64,000 bases of DNA from Nocardiopsis alborubida. Its GTDB lineage: Bacteria > Actinomycetota > Actinomycetes > Streptosporangiales > Streptosporangiaceae. Shown piece after piece: positions 17,623-26,704 of this stretch. The stretch's first letter is position 1. Every line of letters starts with the position of its first letter. The stretch lies in the NCBI RefSeq assembly GCF_012396365.1, contig NZ_JAAXPG010000023.1, positions 1 through 64,000 on the forward strand. Reading direction: 5' to 3'. The position numbers were made by a program, and so were the translations under genes. Below the pieces are notes generated by a model. It was not told the origin of the DNA. It did no database searches and worked only from the letters and a program-made list of their open reading frames with translations.

Positions 17623-18945
17623 GTGGGGAAGAAGGGTCGCGGCCGACAGCGCGGCGGCGGTCGCCAGGCGGCCGGGCGGGGCGCCGAGCCCTGGGCCGGT
17701 CCCGCGCCCGGGGACTCCCCCGAACGGGTGGTCTCGGAGGCGGTCGACGCGCTGGTGCTCGGCCGGGAGGGCGGCGGCGTCGACCTGGCCGCCGCTCGGC
17801 TGGCCGACTCCGAGGACCCGGCGTGGGCCGGGGCGGCGGACCGCGCCGTCCGCGACGCCCTGCTGGCGGGGGTGGCCTCGGCGTGGGCGCGCGGGTGGCA
17901 GCCCGCCGAGACGGTCCGCCAGGCGGGACGCGCACTGGACCCGGTGGCGGCGGCGGTGTGCGCCGACGCGGTGGCGGCCGACCTGGCCCGCCACTCCCCC
18001 GCCGCGGTGGACCCGCGCTGGACCGCGCAGGTGCGCGAACTGGGGGCTTCCCCGTCCTGGGGCGGGGCCGGGGCCTACCTGGCACACGTGGGCGCCGAGC
18101 ACGGACTGCTGCGCTTCGAGGCGGTGGAGACGGCGCTGCGGCTGCTGGCCGCGCTGCGCGTGCTGCCGCCGGTGCACCGGCTGTGCCCGCCGCCGGGGAC
18201 GTTCCGTCCGCGGCCGGAGGGGGCCGCGCGGACCGCGGAGGCGGTGGACCAGGGCAAGCTCGCCCGCGTGCGCGCGCTGCTGGCCAAGGCCGAGTCCACG
18301 GAGTTCCCCAGCGAGGCGGAGGCGCTGAGCGCCCGCGCGCAGGAGCTGATGGCCCGGCACAGCATCGACCGCGCCCTGCTGTCCGAGGAGCCCGGGCAGG
18401 CGTCGGAGGCGGCCTCGGGGCGGCGGCTGCCGGTGGACGCCCCCTACGACGAGCACAAGGCGGTGCTGCTGCACGAGGTCGCCGAGGCCAACCACTGCCG
18501 GGCCGTGTGGGACCGGGAGCTGGGACTGTGCACGGTGATGGGCTTCCCCGGGGACGTGGAGGCGGTGGACCTGATGTTCACGTCGCTGCTGGTGCAGGCC
18601 GAGACGGCGATGCGGACCAGCGGTTCGGTGCGCGACCGGTCCGGCAGGGCGGCGGGCAGGGCCTTCCGCGCCTCGTTCATGTCCGCGTTCGCGGTGCGGG
18701 TGGGCGAGCGGCTGGTGGAGTCGGCGCGCGCCGCCGAGGAGGCCGCCGCGGCCGAGACGGGGACGGACCTGGTTCCGGTGTTCGCCGCGCGCGAGCGCGA
18801 GGTGGAGGCGGCCGTGGCCGAGGCCTTCGGCGAGCTGACCTACTCGCGGGTGCGCGGACCCGCCAGTGAGGACGGCTGGTACGAGGGCCTGGCGGCGGCC
18901 GACGCCGCGTCGCTGGGCGCGCACCGCCGCGTCACGGACCGCTGA
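17623..18945 (+). CDS. DUF2786 domain protein
   Basis: A 440-residue protein of unknown biochemical function. The GTG at 17623 has GGAGG five bases upstream. The N-terminus is basic and Gly/Arg-rich (MGKKGRGRQRGGGRQAAGR), suggesting nucleic acid contact. An Ala-rich helical region follows. The DUF2786 motif is clear around residues 207-250 (LARVRALLAKAESTEFPSEA, then LSARAQELMARHSIDRALL). The downstream part (LHEVAEANHCRAVWDRELGL, TVMGFPGDVEAVDLMFTSLL) is the domain that usually accompanies it and carries conserved His/Cys residues. No membrane segments. It stands as a single gene. Confidence 0.78.
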   Translation: MGKKGRGRQRGGGRQAAGRGAEPWAGPAPGDSPERVVSEAVDALVLGREGGGVDLAAARLADSEDPAWAGAADRAVRDALLAGVASAWARGWQPAETVRQAGRALDPVAAAVCADAVAADLARHSPAAVDPRWTAQVRELGASPSWGGAGAYLAHVGAEHGLLRFEAVETALRLLAALRVLPPVHRLCPPPGTFRPRPEGAARTAEAVDQGKLARVRALLAKAESTEFPSEAEALSARAQELMARHSIDRALLSEEPGQASEAASGRRLPVDAPYDEHKAVLLHEVAEANHCRAVWDRELGLCTVMGFPGDVEAVDLMFTSLLVQAETAMRTSGSVRDRSGRAAGRAFRASFMSAFAVRVGERLVESARAAEEAAAAETGTDLVPVFAAREREVEAAVAEAFGELTYSRVRGPASEDGWYEGLAAADAASLGAHRRVTDR

Positions 18946-19145
18946 GCCCAACGGGACACCGCCGGAAGGCCGGTCCCGGCGGGGCGGACCCGGCGGCGGG
19001 GCGGCCGACGCGGACGGAGGGCTGACCCTTTCGGGCGGCTGACGCGACCGGACGGTCAGCGCGGCAGGGCGCATGGTGCGGCCCGACGGCCGGGACGGCG
19101 AAAACCGGTGGCCGCGCGAGCGGGCGAACCGGTACAACCGTGGCC

Positions 19146-19931
19146 ATGCGCAAGTACCCGCGGACCCGGCACATCCGGGGCTCCCGCCTCCAGACGGGCG
19201 ACCACGACCTGACGGCCGTGCCCTTCTCCGCGCTGGCCGGGCGGCACCTGGTGGTGGAGGAGAAGCTGGACGGCGCCAACGCCGGGATCAGCTTCGGCCC
19301 CGGCGGTGAGCTGCGCCTCCAGAGCCGGGGCCACTACCTCACCGGCGGGCCCCGCGAGCGGCACTTCGCCCCGTTCAAGGCCTGGGCCGCGACCGTGGCG
19401 CCGCTGCTGCGGCCGCGCCTGGGCGAGCGGTACGTGCTGTACGGGGAGTGGCTGTACGCCAAGCACACCGTGTTCTACGACGCGCTGCCGCACCTGTTCT
19501 GCGAGTTCGACGTCCTGGACACCCGCGAGGACGCGTTCCTGTCCACGCCTCGCCGCCGGGAGCTGCTGGAGGGCGCCCCCGTGGTGTCGGTGCCCGTGCT
19601 CCACACCGGACCTCTGGAGCGGCTGGCGGACCTGACCCGCCTGGTGGGCCCCTCCACCTGCCGCACCCCCGGCTGGCGCGGGGCCCTGGCCGAGGCGGCG
19701 GGGGCCGCGGGCGCCGACCCCGGCCGCGCCCTGGCCGAGAGCGACGGCTCCGACCTCATGGAGGGGCTCTACGTCAAGGTCGAGGAGGACGGCCGCACGG
19801 TGGACCGGTACAAGTGGGTGCGCCCGGGGTTCACCTCCGCCGTCCTGGACTCGGGCACGCACTGGCTGGACCGGCCGCTGATCGCGAACGGGCTGGCCGA
19901 TCCGGAGGTGCTCTATGCGGGTGTTCGCTGA
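19146..19931 (+). CDS. Rnl2-like RNA ligase
   Basis: ATP-dependent RNA ligase of the covalent nucleotidyltransferase superfamily (about 261 residues). Motif I is EEKLDGANAG with catalytic Lys at about residue 40. Motif III is YVLYGEWLYAKHTVFYD, motif IIIa FCEFDVLDTRED, motif IV MEGLYVKVEEDG and motif V DRYKWVRP. No OB fold or extra C-terminal domain is present, so it is a minimal ligase of the Rnl2 family or a close relative. Start ATG 19146, or GTG two codons earlier. Its 3' end overlaps the next gene by 17 bases, so ligase and HD-kinase are probably co-translated and act together in RNA repair. Confidence 0.85.
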   Translation: MRKYPRTRHIRGSRLQTGDHDLTAVPFSALAGRHLVVEEKLDGANAGISFGPGGELRLQSRGHYLTGGPRERHFAPFKAWAATVAPLLRPRLGERYVLYGEWLYAKHTVFYDALPHLFCEFDVLDTREDAFLSTPRRRELLEGAPVVSVPVLHTGPLERLADLTRLVGPSTCRTPGWRGALAEAAGAAGADPGRALAESDGSDLMEGLYVKVEEDGRTVDRYKWVRPGFTSAVLDSGTHWLDRPLIANGLADPEVLYAGVR

Positions 19932-21069
19932 GCTGTGCCCGGCTCCGCCGCGCTGGGAGCTGGACTGGGCACGGGTGCGGGAGGCCCTCCCGTGGGTGCG
20001 CGACCTGGCCGGGGTGGAGCAGGACCCGGTGCACCACGCCGAGGGGGACGTGGAGACGCACACCCGGATGGCGTGCGAGGCACTGGCCGGGCTGCCCGCG
20101 TGGCGGGCCCGACCCGCCGAGGACCGGGCACGGCTGTTCGCCGCCGTACTGCTGCACGACGTGGCCAAACCGCTGTGCACCCGCCGGGAGGAGGACGGCC
20201 GGGTCACCGCGCACGGCCACTCGCGGCGCGGGGACCTCCTGGCGCGGCGGCTGCTGTGGGAGGCCGCGGCCGGGCCCGGGGCCGCCGCCCCGCCGCTGGA
20301 GGCGGTGCGGTGGCGCGAGCACGTGGCGGCCCTGGTCCGCCACCACCAGGTGCCGTTCTGGGCGCTGGAGCGCCCGGACCTGCGCCGCATCGCGTTCCGG
20401 GTGAGCCTGGTGGCGCGCAACGACGACCTGGTGCTCCTGGCCACCGCCGACATCCTGGGCCGCCGCTGCGGCGACACCGCGGAGGTCCTGGAGAACGTCG
20501 GGCTGTACGGCGAGTACTGCCGGGAGCAGCGGTGCCTGGACCGGCCGAGGGAGTTCCCCTCCGACCACGCCCGGTTCTGGTTCTTCCGCAAGCCCGACCG
20601 CGACCCGGACTACGCCGCCCACGACGACACCCGGATGACGGTGACCGTCATGTCGGGGCTGCCGGGTTCGGGCAAGGACACCTGGATCGCGCGCGAGCGG
20701 CCGGGCGTGCCGGTGGTGAGCCTGGACGCGCTGCGCGCCGAACTGGGCGTGCGCCCGACCGCCGACCAGCGCCCGGTGGCGGCGGCCGCGTACGCGCGCG
20801 CACGCGAGCACCTGCGCGCGGGGAGGTCGTTCGTGTGGAACGCCACCAACGTCTCGCGGTCGCTGCGCGACCAGTGCGTGGATCTGGCGGCCGCCTACCG
20901 GGCGCGTGTGGAGATCGTCTCCGTCGAGGCCCCGCCCCGGGTGCTGCGGGACCGTCTGGACCGCAGGCGGGCGCCGGTCCCGGCCGCCGCCGTGGAGCGC
21001 CTGGTGCGGCGCTGGGAGTGCCCGGACCCGACCGAGGCGCACCGGCTCGTCCGGTGGACCAGCGCCTGA
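19915..21069 (+). CDS. HD-Pnk: HD-domain phosphoesterase fused to 5'-OH polynucleotide kinase
   Basis: Predicted RNA/DNA end-healing enzyme of 384 residues. The N-terminal HD domain has conserved metal ligands in DVETHTRMACEAL, LLHDVAKPLC and HGHSRRG, with HHQVPFW later. In characterised HD-Pnk enzymes such as that of Runella this domain removes 2',3'-cyclic phosphate. The C-terminal P-loop kinase starts near residue 240 with Walker A MSGLPGSGKDTWIA. It continues with SLDALRAEL (D of the kinase active site), WNATNVSRSLRDQ and RRRAPVPAAAVERLVRRW (lid). It would create 3'-OH and 5'-phosphate ends for the overlapping ligase. Start ATG 19915 lies inside the ligase 3' end. Confidence 0.85.
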   Translation: MRVFAELCPAPPRWELDWARVREALPWVRDLAGVEQDPVHHAEGDVETHTRMACEALAGLPAWRARPAEDRARLFAAVLLHDVAKPLCTRREEDGRVTAHGHSRRGDLLARRLLWEAAAGPGAAAPPLEAVRWREHVAALVRHHQVPFWALERPDLRRIAFRVSLVARNDDLVLLATADILGRRCGDTAEVLENVGLYGEYCREQRCLDRPREFPSDHARFWFFRKPDRDPDYAAHDDTRMTVTVMSGLPGSGKDTWIARERPGVPVVSLDALRAELGVRPTADQRPVAAAAYARAREHLRAGRSFVWNATNVSRSLRDQCVDLAAAYRARVEIVSVEAPPRVLRDRLDRRRAPVPAAAVERLVRRWECPDPTEAHRLVRWTSA

Positions 21070-21237
21070 GCGCCCGGCCCCGCCTCCGCCGGACCGGATG
21101 TCGGGGCCCCACGGGTCCGAGAGACCGCGGGCCCGTGCTTCGGCACGCGGAGGCGGTCTCCTCCCCCGCTTCGGGCGGTCTCCGCCTGGGACGGGAGCGA
21201 TTTCGGCGTTTTCCCTCGCGGGTCCGTACGCCGCGGC

Positions 21238-21243
21238 TAGCCT
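21238..21243 (+). promoter_or_regulatory. Possible -10 box of the following unknown gene
   Basis: TAGCCT fits the actinobacterial TANNNT pattern and lies 37 bases before the proposed ATG. No good -35 partner is seen. The 200-base gap it sits in (21070-21279) also has a GC-rich imperfect hairpin around 21150-21190, possibly the terminator of the RNA repair pair. Confidence 0.35.
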
Positions 21244-21279
21244 GATGCCGTTTCAGCGACTCGCGGCACTTTGGGTGGT

Positions 21280-22848
21280 ATGGCAATGACTGAGCGCGTC
21301 TACTCCGCCGTGCATGCGTGCCTGGACTGGGCGGGGACGGTCGAACCACGTCCCGTCCTGGACACCGACAGCCTGCTGTTCCTGCTGACCGCCCACCTGG
21401 ACGCGGGCGCACCCGACCCCGGGGACTGGTCCACCGCCGACGTCCACGACATCGCCCGTACCGTCCGCGACTGGGACCGTGTGCCCGACAACCTCAGGGA
21501 CACCTGGCTGACCTGGTGCGACTTCCTGGTCGACCAGGGTCGGCTGCTGTCCGCGGAGAGCCCGCGCCGCCTGCGCGCCGCCATCGCCACGGTCGACCTC
21601 GCCCCCGGCGGTCCGCCGCCGCCCGAGGACCGGTCCGAGGGGGCCGTCCTGCCGCTCCTGGACCGGCTCGGCGTCGGCGCGGACGGCGGGCCCGAGGCTC
21701 TGCCGACGGTCGTCCCGGCGGATCCGTCCGTCCTGGACGCGGCGGCGCGCCGGTGCCGACCCCTGTCCGAGGCCGCGCGGCTGACAGCGTGGGTGGGCGG
21801 GGGCAGGTCCCTGCGCGCCGAGGGGGGCGACGCCCTCACCCCGGACGACACCGCCGGGGCGGCCGCCGACATGGGGATCGCGTCCGGGAGGGTACCCGCG
21901 CTGTTCGCCGTGGCCAGGGACGCGGGGCTGCTGCGCACCACCTACACCCGGGTACTGCCGGGCCGGGCGGCTCGGAACTGGTGGGACGGTGTGCCGGGGA
22001 CGGCCGCCGACGCCTGGGCCGACGCCCTGCTGACCATGACCGACCTGCGCGGGGTCACGGCGTTCCTGCTGCTCACCGACCTGTTCGTGCACGGGGACGC
22101 GCGCACGCCCGCGCAGCTGGCGGCCGTGTACGGGCCCGGGATCGCCCTCCCCGGGGAGGACCCCGTGGAACACGTGCGCCAGGCGCTGGAGGCCCTGAAC
22201 GGCCTCGGCGCGGTCCGCGGGGCCGGCGGGGGCCGGTTCCGCGTCACCGGTCTCGGCGACCACTTCATGGTGCGCCAGCTGCGCCAGTCGGGGGCCGACG
22301 TCGCGGTGGCCCCGCCCGTGTCCGGGATGGACGCCGAGCGGGTGCTCGCCCTGGCGGAACGGGGCCGCCCGGTGGACGCCGAGGGCCTGCTGGAGCGGTG
22401 GGTGGCCGCACGCGACACCGAGAGCGCGGTGTGCGGCCTGTTGGAGGCCTGTGACGCCCCCGGTTCCTGGCGCCTGCGGGAGCGGGTGGCCCGGGTGCTC
22501 GCCGGGCTGGACGAGGACCTGGGCCCGGTTCTGGGGCTGTACGTGCACCACCCCGTCCTGGGCGGGTGGGCCCGGCGGCTGCGCGGCGGGGCCGCCGGGA
22601 CGCCCACGTCGCACCAGGAGGTCTGGGCGGTGCTGGACGACTACGCGATCCTGCTGGAGGGCGGCGGGCCCCTCCCCCTCCGGGATCGTGACAGGTACGC
22701 CGGGTGCGCGGAGGGGTTCGTCCGTGCCGTGTGGCTGACGGGCCACCCGGCCTCGGACACCGTGCTGGACCTGCTGGCGGAGGGTGCGCTGGGCGCGCCC
22801 CTGGCCGAGGCCGCGCGGCGGGTGCGCCCCGTCCCGGTCATCCCCTGA
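21280..22848 (+). CDS. Hypothetical protein, possible winged-helix content
   Basis: I do not recognise this protein of about 522 residues. Start choice is uncertain: ATG 21280 and ATG 21286 are both possible and neither has a strong RBS. The N-terminal part (VHDIARTVRDWDRVPDNLRD, FLVDQGRLLSAESPRRLR) looks like a small helical domain. The central part includes TPAQLAAVYG and RQALEALNGLGAVRGAGGGR, which resemble winged-helix segments. The C-terminal half is Leu/Ala-rich and helical. No signal peptide, membrane segment, or catalytic motif is visible. It is monocistronic, converging with the GNAT gene. Confidence 0.7.
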   Translation: MAMTERVYSAVHACLDWAGTVEPRPVLDTDSLLFLLTAHLDAGAPDPGDWSTADVHDIARTVRDWDRVPDNLRDTWLTWCDFLVDQGRLLSAESPRRLRAAIATVDLAPGGPPPPEDRSEGAVLPLLDRLGVGADGGPEALPTVVPADPSVLDAAARRCRPLSEAARLTAWVGGGRSLRAEGGDALTPDDTAGAAADMGIASGRVPALFAVARDAGLLRTTYTRVLPGRAARNWWDGVPGTAADAWADALLTMTDLRGVTAFLLLTDLFVHGDARTPAQLAAVYGPGIALPGEDPVEHVRQALEALNGLGAVRGAGGGRFRVTGLGDHFMVRQLRQSGADVAVAPPVSGMDAERVLALAERGRPVDAEGLLERWVAARDTESAVCGLLEACDAPGSWRLRERVARVLAGLDEDLGPVLGLYVHHPVLGGWARRLRGGAAGTPTSHQEVWAVLDDYAILLEGGGPLPLRDRDRYAGCAEGFVRAVWLTGHPASDTVLDLLAEGALGAPLAEAARRVRPVPVIP

Positions 22849-22908
22849 GCGGTGCTCCCCTCCCCTCTCCCGCCCCGGCCCGGGGCGGGAGGACGGGCGT
22901 GCGCGGAC

Positions 22909-23403
22909 TCAGGCCTTGACGACCAGCTGGTAGGCGAGCATCTCGACGCCGGGCACCGGAACCCAGTCCCGCTCGGGCACCCGCTCGAAACCTCGGGCGC
23001 GGTAGACGTACTGGGCCGCGACCATCTCGGGCAGCGTGGACAGCAGCAGCCGGGACACCCCCTCCTCGCGGGCTCGGTCGACGAGCGCGTTGACCAGGTC
23101 GCGCCCCACCCCGCGCCCCCGCGCCTCGGGAGCGACGGCGAAGGCACGGATCTCGGCCTCGTCGGCGTTGCGGGCGATCTCGCTCTCCGGCGACCAGGGC
23201 TCGAACATGGCCGTCCCCAGGAGCCGGTCCTCGTCGGCGGCGACCAGGATCTCGCCGCGGCCGTCCGTCCCCAGGAGCCGGAGCGTCTCGACGTAGGCCG
23301 GGTTCACGTCCAGGAGGCCATCGGCCGTGTAGGCCGTCACGCGCAGCTCACTGACGGCGTTCATCTCATCGGGAAGTACTCGACGCACGATCATGGACGT
23401 CAT
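22909..23403 (-). CDS. GNAT-family N-acetyltransferase
   Basis: Predicted acyl-CoA-dependent N-acetyltransferase of 164 residues, normal for a single GNAT domain. It begins MTSMIVRRVLPDEMNAVSEL (beta-1/alpha-1). Motif A is EIRAFAVAPEARGRGVGRDL, with the RGRGVG pyrophosphate-binding loop. Motif B is VYRARGFERVPERDW. Substrate cannot be inferred. It is a single gene between the unknown protein and the lipoprotein; the 140-base gap upstream (23404-23543) shows no further gene. Confidence 0.88.
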   Translation of the reverse strand: MTSMIVRRVLPDEMNAVSELRVTAYTADGLLDVNPAYVETLRLLGTDGRGEILVAADEDRLLGTAMFEPWSPESEIARNADEAEIRAFAVAPEARGRGVGRDLVNALVDRAREEGVSRLLLSTLPEMVAAQYVYRARGFERVPERDWVPVPGVEMLAYQLVVKA

Positions 23404-23543
23404 TCAACATGATGGGAGGGCTCCCCACCGCTGATCGCCGCACCACCCGGAGCGTCGAAAACGTCACCGTGAGTGACTCTTTACGGAGGTTTATCCCCCG
23501 CTCCGGAAGGGAGCGGAGCGGGGGCGTCGGCGTGTCGGAGGCC

Positions 23544-24371
23544 TCAGGTGTCCTGGACGGCTCCGCACTCCCGCGCGCCGCCGGTCTCCTCCAGGTCGTA
23601 GGGGTCCAGGGGCGCGCCCCCGGGCCGCTCGCCCCCGGTGAACTCGTCGGGGAAGGCCGGGGTGAAGGTGTGCTGCTCCAGGCAGTGCGCCGGGGCCACG
23701 AAGCGCCACCACCGCGGCCACGCCTCCAGTGCGCCGTCACCCGTGTCGTGGAAGCCGACCTCCCCGCGGTGGGAGGTGACCAGGCGCACCGACACCGCGT
23801 CCCCGGGCCGCGCGACGGGGTGCACGACCGTGTACTCGGTGCGCACCGCCAGGTAGTACGCGCCCCACCCGTCACGGGCCTCCTCGGCCCGCATCCAGCC
23901 GTCCACCCTCACCGCGTCGCCGACGGGTTCGGCCGTTCCGGGCGTGAGGTTGAAGGGGAGGCGGCGTGTGTCGCGCTCGGGGTCCTCGTGGCCGAGGTCG
24001 TCCAGGTACCACTCCAGCGCCCGCCCCGAGAGCAGGGCGTTGAACTCGCTGTTGTCCTCGTCGAAGACGGCGTCCTCGTCGAGGTAGACGGCTTCCAGGA
24101 AGTCCCGGGTGGTGGCGTAGGCGTGCGCCACCTGCTCCTCGCTGAAGGATCCGACCGGCTCGGCCTCGGGGGTGTCGAAACCCTCTCCGTAGTCCTCGGC
24201 TGGGCTGCCCGCGAAGGGGGCGTCCGGGTCGACCCGGTCGTAGCCCTGGATCGGATTCAGGGCGGCGTCGTCGGCGAGCCGGTGCAGGCCCTCCTGGAGC
24301 GGGGCGCATCCGCTGAGGGCGAGCGCGAGGAGGAGTGCCGCCCAGGAGGCGGTGTGGGTACGGGGTGACAC
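23544..24371 (-). CDS. Lipoprotein of unknown function
   Basis: Predicted surface lipoprotein of 275 residues. The start is taken as GTG 24371, preceded by AGGGA, because it places a standard signal peptide and lipobox (LLLALALSGCAPL, Cys at about 22). The mature part is acidic and begins with a helical stretch (QEGLHRLADDAALNPIQGYD). The middle (SFSEEQVAHAYATTRDFLEA, LSGRALEWYLDDLGHEDPER) and the end (FNLTPGTAEPVGDAVRVDGW) suggest an NTF2-like or similar small-domain fold; this is a weak impression. It is divergent from the RecB-like gene, 180 bases apart. Confidence 0.72.
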   Translation of the reverse strand: MSPRTHTASWAALLLALALSGCAPLQEGLHRLADDAALNPIQGYDRVDPDAPFAGSPAEDYGEGFDTPEAEPVGSFSEEQVAHAYATTRDFLEAVYLDEDAVFDEDNSEFNALLSGRALEWYLDDLGHEDPERDTRRLPFNLTPGTAEPVGDAVRVDGWMRAEEARDGWGAYYLAVRTEYTVVHPVARPGDAVSVRLVTSHRGEVGFHDTGDGALEAWPRWWRFVAPAHCLEQHTFTPAFPDEFTGGERPGGAPLDPYDLEETGGARECGAVQDT

Positions 24372-24551
24372 GGGGGATTCCCTGTTCTCTGCGGGGGATG
24401 TGCGAACCTCGTTCGGTTCGAGAATGTGTACCACTCCCGTCGGACACCCCGGCGCGGCGCCTCCCGCCTCCCGCCTCCCGAACGGAGTTGTCCACAGGCC
24501 TCCGGCGGCGCGGCCGCGATCGTGCCACCCTTCTGGTGAGGGGAGGCGCTC

Positions 24552-26528
24552 ATGCCCGACCACACCACCGGAGGGCCCGTTCCGATACCGACCGTCCGCG
24601 TCTTCAGCGGCTCCGCGACGCTGGCCGCGGGAGGATGTCCGGCGCACCGCCGGATCAGCGCCGACCTGTCCCTCGGTGCGGATCCGCCGCCGCGCGACAC
24701 ACCCGGGGCGGTTCTGGACGCCGTCCTGGACCTGGTCGAGCACGCGGGCATGGCGTTGGAGGAGGCCTGCGCGCACCTGGCCGCTCCGGGAGGGCCGGGC
24801 CGCGTCCCTCCCGGTCGGCGGCTCACACCGCCGCACGCGGGGCTGCTGGCCTGGGTCCGGCACGCCGCGCGGTGCTATCTGGAGTCCCTGGCCGGGGACG
24901 GCGGGCGCGGCGGCCTCCGCCGCGCGCCGGTGTTCGACTTCTGGGTCCGCCAGTACCTGCCCGTGCCCGGATCCCCCAACTCCCGACCCTACGAGGTGTG
25001 CGCCCGGGGCCGAAGGTACTCCTACGTGCGGGGATCGGACCGGGTGCGGGAGCTGCGCATCCCCGTCACGGGCGCGGCCGGGGAGGGGGCCCGCTCCCGG
25101 GCGGAGGTGGCGGTGGCCGCGTACGTGCTCGCCACCGGGACGCCGGTGGACCGCGACGCCTGTGCGGCGCGGCCCGGGCGGTACCGGGGCGGCGCCCCCT
25201 ATCCGATGCGCGGGCACCGCGGCGCCGCCGAGGTCCGGCCGCCGGACCGGGTACGCGTGGTGGAGGCCTCCTGCCTGGACTCCTCCACCGCCGTCCTCTA
25301 CGACGGTTCGGCCGCCGAGGCCGGGGAGGCCTTCGCCTCGGCGGGACGCGAGGGGCTGCGCTCGGCCCTGGTGGGCGGGGCCCGCTCCCCCGGCGGGGAC
25401 TGCCTGGCCTGTGCGGGGCGCTGCGGCTGCGGCCGGCTGCCACGCGCGCCGGGGCTGCTCGGCCCGCACGGCGGACCGTGGCCCCGGCGGTCCTGGTCGG
25501 TCTCCCTGGGGCTGCGCCACCGGGACTGTCCCGCCCGGTCGCACTTCCACGCCCTGGGACTGCCCGCGGATCCCGGTGCCGAACCGGCGCCGCTGCGGCG
25601 CGACCGCGCCGTGCGCGCCTGGCTGGAGCGGCTGCACCGGCGCCTGCCCCGACGGCCCTGTACGGCCGGGGACCTGCCCGGGGACCGCTCGGCCTGGTCC
25701 GCCGGGGGACGGCGGCTGGAGGGTGAGCAGGCCCGTCGGGGAGCCGACATGATCGCCGCGCACGTCGGGGTCTGCCCGCTGCGCGGGCTGGCCTCGGGCA
25801 GCCACGTGCGGGTGGGCCACACGCTGGCCGCCGACGACACACGGGCCGACGTCCTGGTCCTGGCCAGGGCCGAGGTGCTCCACCACCGGGGCCGGTCCTG
25901 GGTCTACCGCGCCGTCACCACGACCGACGGCGCGCCAGCCCCGGCAGGGGGCGGACCCCCTCCCGCGGAGGGTCCGCCCTCCCCAGGCGGGGAACCGCCG
26001 CCCCGGGACGACGGCACGCCCGATCCGGGCGGGGGTGCTGCGCCCGCTTCAGGCGGGGGCGCGCCCTTGCCGGAAGGGGACTGGCCCGACCCGGGCAAAG
26101 ACGCGCTCTCCGGAGACGAGGAGGCCCTGCTCGCCGCGGAGCCCCGGCTGGCCCTGGCGGTGGGGCTCTTCGCCTGCGGCGCCCTGCCCGCGGGCCCGGA
26201 CTCGGCGGTGGAACTGGAGGTCCTCAGCCCCCGGGGCGCGTCCGTACGGTCGCTGGATCCCGGTTCGGCACGGGTTCGGACCGCGGCCAGGCGGGTGGTG
26301 CACGAACTCGCCGCACCCTGGTACGACGACGCCTCCCACCCGCCGACACCGGGCGAGGTCTGCCGGGACTGCCCCTACCGGCGCTGGTGCCCGGCGACCG
26401 ACGCCCTCTGCGTCCTCCACGACCCGGACGTACGGTCCCTGGACCGGCACGGCGGCACCGGCCCCGGACCCGTGCGCGACCCTCCCTCAGACCAGGCCGC
26501 CGGTTCGCCCTCCTCGGCGAAGCGGTAG
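24552..26528 (+). CDS. RecB/Cas4-like PD-(D/E)XK superfamily protein, active site apparently degraded
   Basis: A 658-residue protein; ATG follows GGGGAGG. Cysteine clusters are prominent: DCLACAGRCGCGRL near residue 285, CPAR near 325, and the C-terminal CRDCPYRRWCPATDALC resembling the 4Fe-4S cluster of Cas4/AddB nucleases. The candidate nuclease core reads ADDTRADVLVLARAEVLHHR then GRSWVYRAVTTTDG. Active members have Glu-x-Lys where this has Arg-Ala-Val-Thr-Thr, so the catalytic residues look lost. A Pro/Gly-rich insertion (about residues 458-512) follows directly, splitting the fold. It is probably a DNA-binding or structural derivative; family assignment is moderate. It converges on an ABC-exporter remnant. 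Confidence 0.6.
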   Translation: MPDHTTGGPVPIPTVRVFSGSATLAAGGCPAHRRISADLSLGADPPPRDTPGAVLDAVLDLVEHAGMALEEACAHLAAPGGPGRVPPGRRLTPPHAGLLAWVRHAARCYLESLAGDGGRGGLRRAPVFDFWVRQYLPVPGSPNSRPYEVCARGRRYSYVRGSDRVRELRIPVTGAAGEGARSRAEVAVAAYVLATGTPVDRDACAARPGRYRGGAPYPMRGHRGAAEVRPPDRVRVVEASCLDSSTAVLYDGSAAEAGEAFASAGREGLRSALVGGARSPGGDCLACAGRCGCGRLPRAPGLLGPHGGPWPRRSWSVSLGLRHRDCPARSHFHALGLPADPGAEPAPLRRDRAVRAWLERLHRRLPRRPCTAGDLPGDRSAWSAGGRRLEGEQARRGADMIAAHVGVCPLRGLASGSHVRVGHTLAADDTRADVLVLARAEVLHHRGRSWVYRAVTTTDGAPAPAGGGPPPAEGPPSPGGEPPPRDDGTPDPGGGAAPASGGGAPLPEGDWPDPGKDALSGDEEALLAAEPRLALAVGLFACGALPAGPDSAVELEVLSPRGASVRSLDPGSARVRTAARRVVHELAAPWYDDASHPPTPGEVCRDCPYRRWCPATDALCVLHDPDVRSLDRHGGTGPGPVRDPPSDQAAGSPSSAKR

Positions 26529-26635
26529 GCGCTCGCCTGGAGGTCCCGCGGCTCCCGGTACGGCCCGTCGGCGGCCAGCAGTTCGGCGTGGCCGCCCCGC
26601 TCCACCACCCGGCCCCGGACGAGCACGACGATGTG
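26504..26635 (-). pseudogene. C-terminal remnant of an ABC exporter ATPase
   Basis: The translated stretch HIVVLVRGRVVERGGHAELL followed by AADGPYREPRDLQASAYRF is the standard end of an MsbA/MdlB-type exporter nucleotide-binding domain, just after the H-loop. Nothing of the Walker motifs, signature or membrane domain precedes it, and the expected stop after the ASAY segment is lost. It overlaps the 3' end of the RecB-like gene. Upstream (26640-26790) is sequence with no gene. I read it as the scar of a deleted gene. Confidence 0.65.
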
Positions 26636-26704
26636 GAAGGAGAAGCAGGCGTGCTCGGCGCGCGTCCAGGGCTGTCTACAGCTGCTGAGCATCCGTCCGG
26701 GTCA

